In this document: positions 1 to 12,360 of the stretch, piece by piece
Numbering within the stretch: position 1 is the stretch's first letter
How the letters are laid out: each line of letters begins with the position of its first letter
NCBI GenBank assembly: GCA_026826555.1
Contig: JAKSZT010053887.1
Coordinates: 61,626,233 to 61,690,232 of the forward strand
Origin: Tolypeutes matacus
Lineage: Eukaryota > Chordata > Mammalia > Cingulata > Chlamyphoridae
Reading direction: 5' to 3'
DNA: 64,000 nucleotides
Notes under the pieces: model-generated
Told to the model about the DNA's origin: nothing
Database searches by the model: none
Seen by the model: only the letters and a program-made list of their open reading frames with translations
Made by a program: the position numbers and the translations under genes

Positions 1-410
1 ACAATCATGAATAACACCACTATGAATGTTGGTGTTCAGATGTATGTTTGTGCCTCTGCTCTCAGTTTTTGGGGTGTATGCCTAGTAATGGTATTGCCAG
101 GTCACATGGCAGGTCTATATTCAACTTCCTTAGGAACTGCCGAATAGTCCTCCACAGTGGCTGTACTATTCTACATCCCCACCAACGGTGAATAAGTGAC
201 CCTATCTCACCACATCCTCTCCAACAATTACAGTGTTGTGACTTTTTAGTAGTGACTAGTCTAATAGGTATGAAATGATATCTCATTATAGTCTTGATTT
301 GCATTTCCCTAATCTCATGCATTTCCTCCCCATTTGTATTTCTTCTTTGGACAATTGAACAATGAGTTTTGATTTCTAAAATCTCTTTGAAATGGGTAAT
401 AAGCATTCCA
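1..410 (-). mobile_element. L1 (LINE-1) ORF2 C-terminal fragment, antisense
   Basis: Read on the minus strand, about 345 to 62 encodes a degraded C-terminal piece of L1 ORF2p. It shows the run REMQIKTIMRYHF, then CWRGCGE, then QPLWRTI and AIPLLGI, all landmarks of the ORF2 C-terminal segment. After a frame change the bases from about 36 to 1 still read TPTFIVVLFMI, the continuation of the same protein, so the element runs off the left edge. The reading frame is broken and only a fragment is present, so it is a dead copy. The limit near 410 is approximate. It lies inside the MECOM intron, opposite to the gene. Confidence 0.85.
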
Positions 411-2419
411 AATATTCAAGATAAGGCTTTTCAACCACATTGTCATTGAGAATTGCATTCATATTTTTATTCTATTATTTTTTGCATTCATATTTTATTT
501 TTTAATATTTTCTATCTGCAAGCATTTTTCTGTGAAAATATTGAAGAGCCTGGCTTTCAATTTTTTCCCCTTTTCAGATATTTTTGTGTAATAATATTAA
601 AGATCTTGGTTCCAAAATTTCTTTAGACTAATGATTTCCTATTGTGAAATGTTTGGGGATAAATTTTTTTATTTATTTTAACTTTAGCGAAGTTATCCAA
701 AGAGCAGAAAGGGATTATCCAGAGACAGCCACACAAAGAACCAAACTTCTCAGTCCTCAGTTCATCCACCGTGTACCCATTTGATAATGGCTTCGAAATC
801 AGAACACTCAGAATGTCAGGATATCCAACAAATGCAGAGGATGGGGGAACTAGTTCTTCCCTTGTGATATACACTATATTTCTATAAATCCTCTTGGGTT
901 TTAGTAGCTTTATGGGCAATTATAGCACCTTTGACCTATAAAACTCATAGTTAAACAAAATCCCTCTGTCTGTGTCATGTGATTATTTTTAAGCCAAATC
1001 TTTCCTCATTCAGTATTTAGGCCATTAATGTCTAAGACCTAAGTGCAGAATTTTCACGTCTATTAAATTTTAAAAATTCATTTAGACCTATAGCTCTGAT
1101 CTGGTAAGATATTTTAAGATCTAGGTTCGGTTACTTCATATATTTGCTCTTTTTAATTCCATGCCTACTTCTTCCCTCAGGTTTATGTCACTTTGATATC
1201 CTCCCACCTCCTCCTTCATCCAAATCACTGACAAAATGCATGATGGGATAAGGCACTTTCCAGGTTTCTGTACAGCCATTAATTGTCCCTGTTCGTGGAT
1301 CTTTTTGCCCAAATATCCAACAGGCTCCAATGATAATAACGAAAAGATTATCACATTTGCATCTCAGATGAGTGTGTGACATCATTTTCTGAGGTAGAGT
1401 AACAGTGTAGTTAAGAATAATTCAGGGCAGGCCTTCTGGCAGGTTCAGTAAGTTGCACTGCAATTAGCAAAACTGATATTTACACTATCTGTATAAGTAG
1501 GAGAGTATTCGTAATTGGAGTAGACACTCTGGTCATTCAATGGGCATCATTAATTTTGGTGAGCTGGACTGTTTTAACTAAACTCTCTTGATAATCCTAC
1601 ATGATCCAAAGCAAATATGACAAGATAGTTGTTTGGTCGTTTGCAATTTTTGAAAAAAGGAATGTCCATGCACAGTGTCCACATTTTTAAAAACATTTTC
1701 AACTGTGTTAATTGCAGGGTAATAGAATATAGCAGAGTGGTCATAATTTTGTTCTCATGGCAGGCACAGGAGCATAGGTAAAAACATTAAAATATGATTT
1801 TAAATGATTTGATATTTTGGACAATGCTAAGAAAATTTGCTCAGAGAGGAAAAATAATATACATATAATCATATGCATGTATATACATATTATATAGGTT
1901 ATATATATATGTAGAAAATATTAGTAGTTATAACCAAATAATGTCCTAACTGATATATTCGGCATCCTGCCTTGAATTATTTTACATATTTTATAAGATT
2001 ATAACCAAAAGATGTGGGATATGTTATTATAAGTCAGTATTTCTAGAAAAACTCTTAACCAGAAATAAACAAGCAAACCAACCAACAATCAAAATCCAGA
2101 GGGTGGGTTCTCAGTGAAAAAGCTGAAACTTCATTCCCTACAATGATCCTTGGGGGATGATTTCAAAATTTATTCCCAAGGTTTTGCATTTTTAACTTCA
2201 TGAATAGTGAAGCAAGTACAACTTTTTATTCTAAGGCCAGACAGAATCAGCAGAGATAAAAAGCTAGTTAATGCCATTGAAATGGCTCTTATGGACTTTT
2301 TTCCACCTGCCCTATTCTTTGCTTAGTAACTCTAATACACATGCATTTGTTCTCTTTTTTTTCCCTGAGTAACCCAATGTATTTGCAGTATACAAAATTC
2401 CATTAATCAGATTTTGATG

Positions 2420-2420
<1 letters not shown>

Positions 2421-2475
<55 letters not shown>

Positions 2476-2490
2476 TCTCCCCCCCCCCTT
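2421..2490. repeat. (CT)n microsatellite with trailing C tract
   Basis: Uninterrupted CT dinucleotides fill 2421-2470. They are followed by an impure CT/C segment that ends in a run of nine C's. The poly-Ser/Leu and poly-Arg/Glu open frames across it are artefacts. Confidence 0.95.
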
Positions 2491-2659
2491 TCTGGCCCCC
2501 TTCTTTCTCCTCTCTCTTCCAATGTCTCCCTACCTCTTCCTCTCCCCAAAAAACAAAGTGAAACAGAACCCTTCTCACAATGCTATTCTCCATTCACATC
2601 CAACCATTTACATGGAACACTGCCTTCCCTTATTTTTATCTGATCAACTCCTGCTTTCC

Positions 2660-2930
2660 TTTAGGTGTTGGTTTAGACCTGCCTTCCTCTAGGAAGCCTT
2701 CCATATGTCCTCCCCCCTCCTTTTGCATATTTTATCTTTCTTCCTCAGCCCACCGGAGATGCTCTTCCTGTGTGCTCTCCTAGTCCTAGCAAGTGCTTGG
2801 TAATGCCTTTGTACCCACCAGCAGGCTGCAAGTGCAAGGAAAGCTGAGCCTGTGTCTGCATTGTTTATGGTTGCAGATCCCAGCATATAGTAGGTGCTTA
2901 ATAAATATTTAGGGAAGAAATAATAGGAGA
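2660..2930 (+). mobile_element. LINE L2 3'-end fragment
   Basis: The segment has the L2 3'-end layout. The phrase CTAGGAAGCCTTCC is near 2690 and the terminal phrase TAGTAGGTGCTTAATAAATA is near 2888. Divergence is high, as expected for an ancient mammalian L2. Borders are approximate. Confidence 0.7.
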
Positions 2931-3374
2931 AAAGTAGGGGAGGGATGGGTGGATGATATATTATGAAAAGTATTTTAAGAACTCTCTCAAATTCATCTTC
3001 TGCTGGAGCCCAGCTATGGATCAGGAATCTGGAGTAGAGATAAAGAGTCAGCACAGGGTGGGAACAGCCCTTGCTGAGAGTGGCTGAAACAGGGCACTAA
3101 ATCACAGCCTACCCATTGGTAAAATTGGCCACCTTTATGCATACTGGAAATTTGAGAGTAGGTGTGTCCTCCTAGCAAGAGATAATTTATTTCGTTATAC
3201 AACCTAGTTGACCTGAGGACCCCCCACCCAACTACAGGCTGGTCATGTGTGCTGGCTTCTCCACTTGCCCTTTTGTTCTTCAAACCGTGGACTAAGCACC
3301 TGGGGTACCTTATATGCCCCTGAACGTCTACTCCAAATTTCCCTTGCTCTAAGTTGTCTGAGGTACCATGATTC

Positions 3375-3600
3375 AGAGAACGAGCACCTGTCTAGGAGTC
3401 AGCTATGTTTATTGAACCTGGCTCCATCACTTATAAATACATGACCTTGGACAAGTCACTTCTTTGAACTTTACTTTCCCCATCTGTACAATCAGGACAT
3501 TCGCCCACTTGTATTCAGATTGATGAGGTGATCAAGCAACTCGTGTAAAAATGTGTTGCAAACTCTAAGCATTGTGAGGTAGTCATAAGTTAATGAAAAC
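3375..3600 (+). mobile_element. MIR SINE, sense
   Basis: The core of a MIR is visible: ATGACCTTGGACAAGTCAC near 3441, followed by the block matching the CCTCATCTGTAAAAT motif (here CCCCATCTGTACAAT) and a decayed 3' part. It is ancient and diverged. Confidence 0.75.
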
Positions 3601-6600
3601 TGACAATAGGGTCATAGACACGATGTTGTCTATCAAGAGCACTGTTGAGTTTTCTTTAGCATAGGAAATAGATCGTGAAGTAGGAGCCTCTACTTAATTC
3701 CCGAGGTATGAAATGGGATTCAGGATAAGGGGTGTTTGTATAAAGAGATATTCATAAGTGTCCTCTCTTATTTTGAGTACCTCTGAAAAAGGCTCCGTAT
3801 GCTGTTTGCTATTCTAAAAATTCACTCAGATTTTTAAAGTACCTTGAGCCCTGAATGTTTAGATTTAGATTATATTTACATTATAATTGAGTACCATTCT
3901 TTCCTTGCCTAGATATGTGAATACTATTTTTGTGTGCAAGTAAGCTTAAAAATTGACTGTCTAAATATTTAACCAGAGTTATTTTAAAAGAATTTCATTA
4001 TTTATCTTCTTTATGATTTATACTATCACATTTTGTGTCTGTAGTTATGGTTTATCATAAGCAGCCCATCTGCTACAACAGCCAAATTGGAACATTCACA
4101 TAAGATGAGTTCAGATATCATAAACATGACAAGAGATGGATTACATTTAGTCTTTCTCCATGTTTAACCAATTTAATTTGTTTCCTATGCAGAAAAGGCT
4201 CTAAATTTACTTAATATATGTTAGCACTTAGGCACATGGTTAGAAACAAGGCGAAGGTCTTAACCTATTCGTAAATAAATGAGAAGATTCCTGTCGGAGA
4301 GAAAGAGAAAGAGAGAATTTATGTCAAACAATCAGGAATTTAATACATAGTGGTCTTTTAGGATGTCCAGTTTGTGTACATACTCTTAAGGCATGATTAC
4401 GAATAACTTCACTTCCTATAAACAATGTGACTGGAGAAATTACTCACAGATAAAACAAAAAGTGGAAGAAAGGTAAGATGTTTTAACTGAAGCCAATAAA
4501 TGAATTACTTTCCCTGAAAAGGTTAAAAACGGCAGATTTATTTTTTGTTGCCATAATATTTGTCTTTGTTGAGCCAGCTATCTGAGGTAGTCCCCAGAAG
4601 ATGCAGGGTCCCTTGAGATGTCACCACATGACATCAGGTTCAAAGTTCAGCAGAACTCAAATGATGGTTCCCCTCTATCGTCTGGGTACTCAAGGACCCT
4701 TAACTCTGGGCTGGGTCTGTTGGCTGAATGAATGTATTTACACCACTGTAGAGAAAGTTTCCAGCAATTATACTGGATTTCCCTCTGCCCCTGTTAAAGG
4801 TCAAGTAGAGGACTTTTTAGTACAAGCAAAAGAGTCGTTCATTTTTCACTCTTTAAGTAAAGGACTTATGTCATATTATTACTGAGAATGTGATTCACTG
4901 CTAAAGCAACATAGGTCTTAATGATCTATAAAGCTGTTTCTCTCAAAGTTATGGATTCATTGCTCAGCAGACCTAAATATATGTTTTTCTAGGATCATGC
5001 GAGCCATGAATACTAAAAATAAAAATAAACATATTTCTTTGATGATGATTTATCACCAAACAATTTGGGGCTAATACATTCACATTATAGGATGCAAATA
5101 CAAATGTGACATAACTGACAGGGCCTTTAAGATGAAGTGTCATTACTTTGGGAAATATTGGCAGCTCCTCAACTTCATCACAGCCTTTGTAACATAATGT
5201 TTTGAGAGCCTCTGACTAATGGTTTCAACTTGCAGCAGTTTGGTACCTCAATTCCTTACTTAGCAAAACAACAGCTTCATTCAACCTCATTGATGATCCA
5301 ATACACATCTGTGGGGATATTTTGTGCCACTGTGAATTAGTGTGCAAGGTCGGAAAAAGGAGATTGGGTGGCTCCTGTTGGGTAAGACACTGAGTTCACA
5401 GTGAGCACAAAGGCAGCACGCCCTGGCAGTGACAGAAAATCATCCCACATACCTATGTCTGTAAGGGTTGGCACCCATTGCTCCTCTATTAGACTATTCA
5501 GAAATCCTCCTGAGTGCAGTGACAATAACATCTTGGTTTTATACATCGTGGTTATTTTCCATATGAGGACAAAGATCTTAATTGCCCCCGAATTTCTCAT
5601 CAAAGTAAAAAGCCGTATAGAAGCTGGGAGTGCATGTATTAAGCTGACCCTCTTTTCTCCTTTAAGCCGTCATTTCTTCTTCTGATCCACTACCATCATC
5701 TTTCCAAGGACCACAATTTGTCGCTTCTTTCTTTCTTTCTCTCATTCTTTCTTCTGTTTATTTCCTCCACTCCCTTTTATTTTTCTTCCCCCTTTCCTTT
5801 TGTCATTTCATCCCAATTCTTGCTCACTGAATCAGGGTAGGAGAGAAGCTGACATCGAATATATTCAATAGTTATATTCTTGGTACTGTTAAGAACTTGC
5901 TTAAAGGACAGAACTTTTCTAGTGTCAAGAGAGAACTGCATTTCCTACAGAATGAATATATGCTTATCTTCCCAATCTGGTTTTGGGATTGCTATTTTTA
6001 TTAATGAAATCAAAGTGGATCCATTAATTTCTCAGCATTTTTTTTCTATCAGTACAATCTGAATAATGTTTTAGATACAAAACATTTTATAATGCTACAA
6101 TGACATTTGTGCAAGGCCTTCAAGAAATAAGTTAGCAAGTAGGAAGGAGGACAAAAGGAAACAAATGATGGAGCAAAATGCACATTATATGAGCACTGCA
6201 GACTGCTCTACAAGTTAGGCTGCCCCAGTGTGTGTCTAATTTATGTAGCTGATAACCTAAGTTAACAGAGACCCTGGCACTATTATGGAGGTAATATATT
6301 CTCAAGGATGTACAGTCTTAAACAACTTCTTCCTGTATTAGGTTCATGCATGCTTTTCTTTAACATAAAACAGGTATGTCTGTTCTCTTGTTCCATTTCA
6401 TTTTCTTGGAAAAATAAATTTATTGTAGGCCAGCCAAATGGAAATTCTGCTTACTGTTTACGACTGAAGTTGCTCTCCCCTTCTCCTGTATTACCCAGGG
6501 AATTAGTTCAATACAGAGTCTTATTCCACACCCATTTCTTCATTTTTTCCCCTCTCCATCCTTTTTTTTCAGGGTCCTGTTTCAAAAACTATATGGCCAC

Positions 6601-8239
6601 AGAGCAGCTGGTAACATTTAGTAACCACCTGCGCAAGTAGTTCTGTTTCCAATGGTAGAAAATTTAGCTTACATAAGGCAAAAAAACTGTAAGGTGTCGG
6701 CTTTTCCATTTTTATTTGTATTTGTGTACGTTTTCTTACTCACTGATGAATGTTCTGCTAAGTGAAACTTAACTCCTTGGTAAAGAATGAGAAACAGTAT
6801 GGTGTAGCAGTCATTTGTTTCAATAAGGTGTGGTTAAATTGAAACTCTGTCAGTAAGGTGAGAGGTTGATCATAGCCAGGAAGAGACTCTTAAAATCTGT
6901 AACTTCTCTGAAGAGTGAGAAAAGCACCCTCTTAAATTGGAAAATTCTACCACGATTTTCCAGGTAACAGTTCCTATTGAATTGTATGAAAAGCATCATG
7001 ATTCCAAGCAAAGGCTTTGTGCAATCAGACTTTTGAGACCTAATAGTAAATAAATTACCTGCCCATTGCTTGGGTACAAGTTTACATTTCTAAGTTTTTA
7101 ATTAAATTGTTCATATAACTATCCATTGAATATTCATCATAACTCCACTAAGAGTGACTAATGTGTCAAGTGGTGACTTTTCTTAAATCAAGGTAGCTAT
7201 TCTGTAAATGAAACCCCAACCTAAAAATTGCCATCTACACATTATCTGATGACTAATCAATGTAAGCCAGCTGCTTCTCATAATAGGCCTTGCCTGCCTC
7301 CTCACATTTTCTCCTCAATCACCACTTTTCTTCTAAGTAGAGGAAATCAAACACTACTAAGTGTTAAACCCATGTAGACTTCCAGTATAGTTATCTTTTA
7401 AGGAAAACATTCAGCAGTAAATATTGTTTTATTTAGGTTTAAAATGTCTTATAAGGCACAGAATAACTAGGAAGTTATTCTGTCCAGGAATCTAAACTGT
7501 GTAAATAAATGTTAGCTTTCTTTTTTAATCCAATTCTAAGATGGTAAGGATCCCAGAAGAAATTTAGCATAGTATGTTGGCTTTTAGAGTCACAAACCAA
7601 ATTTCATAACCAAGGACAACTACTAGTTAATGGTCATGCTGAGAATAGAACCAAATTAAATTATAGGACAATATGATTGATGTTCTTCCTTCCATCCTTT
7701 TTTCTCCCTTTCACTCTCTTTTTCCTTCTCTCACTCCCTCTTTTCTTCCCTAGCAGGGGAAATAGTGAAAGAAGATGCTGAGCTGAATTCCCTTTAAAGA
7801 CAAATTGAATTCAATAGCAGTTAGATGCTTGTAAGACACAATTAGGAGCTATAAAGGTTACAATATAAAACTCTTTAATTATAATAGAACAATCTAGGTT
7901 AGAAGATGATAAATCCAAAAATGGAGGGCACAGATTATGAACTTCTCTTGGAGTTCAGTGGAAAGAGAAAGCGATTATTGTGAGCCAAAGAAGACTTCAA
8001 GAAAGACCTTGAAAGATGAGTAGCATATCCATAGGCACTGTCTCATTGCATGCTTTCTCACCAAGAAGAAATATCTCCTCAAGTAGTTTTCAACTTACTG
8101 CAACCTTCTTTTTGCCTGCAATACTTGAAAAGGTCAACAGTGACTCTCAAGTGCCAAACCCAGTGTCTGAAACTCTCTGGAGGAAGTTATGGTGGATCTG
8201 GTATTTTCTTCTATAAGAAGAATGGATGGCTTTTTTTCT

Positions 8240-9470
8240 ACATCCTCTACTCCACATTCTCAAATATTGGTGTTTCCCAGGATCCAGTCCTCAGCCCTCC
8301 TCTCTTCTTGTACTACCTGATTTCCCTGGGTAATGTCTGCCTAAAGAGGCCATCTATTTGTTATGGACCCCCAAATCTTAATCTAAGGTTCCAAGGCCAC
8401 AATTCTTCCTTCTGGCTGAACGTCCCCACCTGAATATCTAGCCCCATTTTCGTTGCCCTTATTCCCATTGTGGTTAATGGTTTCATCATCTACCTTGTCT
8501 ATCTTGAGTAGTACACCTTGAGTTCTTGCACTCCTCTGTTCACCCTTGACCAATGATTTGTCAAATTTAATGTTCTACACCCCAGTGATATTTCTTGATT
8601 TTGCCCTCTTCTCTCAAACCACACTGCTTTTTTTTCCTAATTCATAGCCTCACCACCTATTGTCAAGAGTGCTTATAAGAGGTTTCCAAATGGTCTCCCT
8701 TCCATTCAAGACTATCCTCTCTAGACATCAAACATCGACTCTAAGATAATCCTTTATTTGCTTAAGGCACTACTCTGGTTCTCTGTTGTCAATAGCAGTA
8801 TTTTTTACTGTGTTTTGATGAGCCCCAAGGCCCCTTGGGACACCTCAAGTAGTAGCACTGGAGGAAGGAAAGCCAAGCAGGTGGGCCTCCTAACATCCCA
8901 ACCTCAACAAGCCCAGTATTACTTCTTATTTGATGTGCTGTGGGTTTGCATCAGATTATGCTGAAGTAAAAACTGTTCTGCTGCTAAAAGCCTTTGAAAA
9001 ATACTCTAGAAGTCCAAACTCTTCAAACTGATGTGCATGGCCCTTTGGAATTTAGTTATAAACTATCCTCAATTTCAATTTTCCCCTTTCTCTGACTTTT
9101 GAAAGCACTCTGCTCCTTAACCACTCTGTGTCTTTGCTTATGCTGTTTTTCCTTCCTGAATTCCCCATCTTAGCTCTGTATTTTCCTCCACCATCTCTGT
9201 GTGGCAAATTCCCCATGATTCACCTCAAATGTTGCCTGCACAGCTGTCCCTGAGAGAGGAGCCTGAAGAAAGGCGTTCTTCATAAATCTCTTTGAAACCC
9301 TAACACAGCAGCCGCCTCCATCTCTAAACTGCTTTCACTGTGGCCTCCTGGAAGGCAGAGAGTGAGACTTACTCAGGTTAGTGCTCCAACCCATAGCCCC
9401 ACATCTGGGATGAAGGAAGTGCTGCTCCATCAATATGAGGTACAGGTGCTCCTCCTCCTTCTGCTGCTGC
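8240..9470 (+). mobile_element. LINE L2 fragment, long and partly fragmented
   Basis: Successive landmarks of the L2 3' region occur in order. A GGTGTTTCCCAGGATCCAGT block is near 8269, the ATGGACCCCCAAATCTTAAT block near 8362, and a hydrophobic-coding stretch near 8690-8760. AGTCCAAACTCTTCAAACTG is near 9011, and GCTTATGCTGTTTTTCCTTC followed by TCACCTCAAATG lies near 9136-9230. The order fits one old L2 insertion of about 1.2 kb with internal decay. Open frames across it (8016-8433, 8758-8964) are remnants or chance. Confidence 0.65.
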
Positions 9471-9689
9471 AATGGATGGAATGAGTAAAAATACATATAT
9501 TTCAGAGGAGAAGGGGGAAGAGCAAAGTGTGCTCATATTCATCAGGAAATCCTGGCTATGGCCTTGAGTATGTTTGTCCATTCCCCTGCATTTTGCATTC
9601 ACTCCATCGAGACTAGATAGTCTATTTGGTTCTACATCTTCACCACATAGCTGGACTAGCAGTAGCAACAGTAACAGCAGCAGTAACTT

Positions 9690-9742
9690 GCCTTTGTTAA
9701 TATGCCAGACACTATGCTATGTGCCTCACTTGCATAACCTCA
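9690..9742 (-). mobile_element. MIR SINE fragment, left part (split by LTR)
   Basis: The stretch ATGCCAGACACTATGCTATG and the following bases match the reverse complement of the MIR 3' region. The match stops where the LTR begins and resumes on its far side at about 10150. Confidence 0.55.
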
Positions 9743-10150
9743 TGTTTCTTAGTTTCCATGCTGCTATGATAAATACCACACAGTAAGTTGGCTTAACAAC
9801 GGGATTTTCTTGTCTCATGGTTTCAGAAGCTGGAAAGCCTGCTTCCTCCCGAGGTTGGTAGCATTCTGGCTGGAGGCAGTCCTTGGGTTCCTTGGCTTTC
9901 TCATCACATGGTGATGTTATCTCCTTTCTCTTCTGGGTTTCTGCAGACTTCTGGCTTCCAGATCCTCCCCAGGGCTTTCTCACTATATGACCTTCAGTAA
10001 TAGTATGAAAACCCATCCTGATTCAGGTAGCCACACCTTAATTTAAAGTAACGTCTTCAGAAGGTCCTATTTACAATGGGTTCACACCCACAGAAATGGG
10101 ATTAATATTAAGAACATTTTTTTCTAAGGTACATAATTCAACCTACTATG
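9743..10150 (-). mobile_element. MaLR/MLT-type solitary LTR, likely xenarthran
   Basis: In minus orientation this has the form of an ERVL-MaLR LTR. Read on the + strand it starts TGTTTCTTAGTTTCC, continues with a 'gctgctatgataaatacca' block and the phrase GGCTTAACAAC, then a CATCACATGGTGATG segment. It ends with TTTACAATGGGTTCACACCC and a final AAGAACAT...TACATAATTCAACC. The latter half resembles LTRs I associate with armadillo and sloth. No internal retroviral genes flank it, so it is a solitary LTR. Its right border is uncertain by about 10 bases. Confidence 0.65.
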
Positions 10151-10340
10151 CAATAAAATAAGTTCTCTAAGTACTATTATTATTACCGTCTCTATAGAGA
10201 TGAGAACAGTGAGGCTCCAAGAGGTTAATTAACTTGCACAAAGCCTCATAGCTTGTAAATTGTGGTCCTGGGGTAGAGACTCAAATCTGCCTGACTGCAG
10301 AGCCTGACCTCTACTGCACTCACTACTCAATCTCAACAAG
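10150..10340 (-). mobile_element. MIR SINE fragment, right part (split by LTR)
   Basis: GTACTATTATTATTACC, then GATGAGAACAGTGAGGCTCC and AGGTTAATTAACTTGC, match the reverse complement of the MIR core. It continues the fragment that stops at 9742, which implies that the LTR jumped into a pre-existing MIR. Confidence 0.7.
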
Positions 10341-10601
10341 CTCCCTTTAGCCAAATATTTTTTCAATCTACTATTTTAACACTCCCAAGTGAGCTCAGAT
10401 TTAGCTAACTTCTTTGTTAATGCAAATCAGGGATATTAGTGTTCCAGAGAAGTGAATTCTCTAGGTATCTGAAACCAATCTCTTTGTGTCCTATGGCTTC
10501 TATAATGTTGCTGTTAAGGAGGAAACCTTTTTTAAAACCTTCAGTCCTGAAAACCAGATACCCAATCTTGTCTCATCCTAAAACAATAAATTGCAATTGA
10601 G

Positions 10602-10604
<3 letters not shown>

Positions 10605-10632
<28 letters not shown>
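10605..10632. repeat. Poly-T tract (28 T)
   Basis: A run of 28 T's. No clear minus-strand retroposon body adjoins it. Confidence 0.9.
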
Positions 10633-10636
<4 letters not shown>

Positions 10637-10649
10637 AAAGTGTATAAGC

Positions 10650-10695
10650 TTTGGCACATGGGTTTAATTGCTGTGCCTCCAAAATTAAAGACAAT
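10650..10695 (+). mobile_element. Possible decayed tRNA-SINE 3' piece
   Basis: CACATGGGTTTAATTGCTGT followed by GCCTCC and an A-rich stretch resembles the box B and 'gtgcctcc' tail of the tRNA-derived SINE at 34530. The 5' half is missing, so the call is weak. Confidence 0.3.
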
Positions 10696-10818
10696 TTTCA
10701 TACACTCGTGGGTTCTTGGCTGAGTCTCCTGTAACTGAAGTTGTTAGATAACTTCCCTGCAGATTTAGACCCAAAATTTGCTTCATGACTTTAAACAAGT
10801 TGGATTTCTAATATTTTT

Positions 10819-10985
10819 CAAAGTGTACTCTGTGGACCACATACATCAGCATCTGGGATACTATTTTAAAATGCACATTTCTAGACGTAACCTCAGATCT
10901 ACAGATTTCGAATCTTTGGGGAGTGAAGCCCAAGAACCTCCTCTTCCTCCTCCTCTTTCTCTTCCTGAAGTTGAGAACCACTGTA
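10819..10985 (-). mobile_element. MER5A-type hAT-Charlie MITE
   Basis: The element starts CAAAGTGTACTCTGTGGACC and ends TTGAGAACCACTG. These are the two terminal phrases of MER5A in reverse orientation, with the expected 'atgcacatttctaga' middle. A CT-rich insertion occupies about 10940-10965. Confidence 0.75.
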
Positions 10986-11384
10986 CTCTGATGGGCTCCT
11001 GAGTGTTGGACTTCCCCTAAATGCTATGAGCACAATCATCTCTACTTCAAAGAGCGTGGCGATGGTCATTTGAGTAAAGTGGGACTAAAAGTGCTAAGCA
11101 CAGTCATTATAGTATGCAGGCATTTAATACTAGTTGTTAGCATTGGCAGCTCTATTTTATATTATGCCCTGCCAAATGCCTTTCAGCTAGTGATTTTCTG
11201 TGGTAATTAATTGTCAATATATCAGGCCTGTGAATGTTTAGACTCAGTACAAGCACATCTAGCACCTATCCAAGTGATCCCTCTTCCTACTCTTTCTTCA
11301 CTTTGTTGCTTAGCCTGGATATGCATTTCTCATCTCCATATTTATAAATAGTTTTCTAAGGTTCTCCTCTGAGTAGGAACTCTA

Positions 11385-11580
11385 CATATGTCTTATTAAA
11401 TTCTCATAATGCCCTGCGAAGGAGGGCATTATTGGCCCTATTATGCAGACGAGAAAGCTGAGACTTAAATACCTTAATGAATATGCCCAAGGTCACAGAA
11501 CCAGGGAGTTGGACTTGGGGTTTAAACCTAGGCCCCTCTGACTCTAATCCTGCCTTTTTACAATATGCCTGGCTGCTGCC
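11385..11580 (-). mobile_element. MIR SINE, antisense
   Basis: GCAGACGAGAAAGCTGAGAC near 11445, CCCAAGGTCACAGAACCAGG near 11487 and CTCTGACTCTAATCC near 11535 are the reverse complement of the MIR core and 5' part. Confidence 0.8.
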
Positions 11581-12094
11581 TCCCATTTGGCTTCTTCCCT
11601 ACCAATGGGTACAGGTATACTACTATTTAGGCATCCTAAGCACGACCCCTGGGTAACAAACCCATTTCTGTGGTATTTGGAAACCCTCATCTTACAAATC
11701 TGCAACCTAGGAAAGTGCAAGTAAATGGTCTCACTTAAACTTGGAGGCATAATTGAAATCTGGAATTATTTTCTACAGTGGTTTCTCTTACCAATATCAC
11801 TAACCTAATTACTGAAGCTAGTCTAGTGGCTATCTGGAGTCAAAGGATGGCCTTTTTCCCCGTCGCCACTGCTGATTTTTCAGTCGTTGCCAACCAACAG
11901 GACTTCCTCAATAACAGTATCTCCTCTGTCCAGTCAGAAGCCTCCAGCCACATGTCGCTGTTGAACACTCAAAATATGGCTAGTGTGGCTGAGGAAATGA
12001 ATTTTTTATTTTATTTAATCTTAATTAATAGTTCTATTTAAAGAGTTGCATGTGGGTAGTGGTCACCATGTTGAACAGCGTACATCCAGGTTGT

Positions 12095-12360
12095 ACAGGA
12101 AGACAGTGAAGTGGAATAATTAAGGATTTGGATCTGGCGCCAAACTGTGTGGCTCACTGGCTTGTGTGATCTTGTGCAATTTACCTGACATCTCTGGTTA
12201 TTTCCTTGAATATGAAATGGCAATAATGATAATATATACCTCCGAGTAGTTGTGAGAATTATATGAGCAGTTTTATGTAAAAATTATATGAGCAGTTTTA
12301 TGCTAAGCACAATGCTTAGCACAGAGTAAGGCACTCAGAAATGTTAGCAGCTATTCTTAT
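12095..12360 (+). mobile_element. MIR SINE, sense, with internal duplication
   Basis: GGCTTGTGTGATCTTGTGCA near 12158 is the MIR core. The 3' end TGCTTAGCACAGAGTAAGGC is near 12312. A segment containing AATTATATGAGCAGTTTTAT occurs twice in tandem (about 12258-12277 and 12282-12301), a duplication private to this copy. Confidence 0.8.

Noticed and set aside
2312..2692. Arg/Glu-rich and Leu/Ser-rich frames
   Set aside because: Translation of the (CT)n repeat on the two strands.
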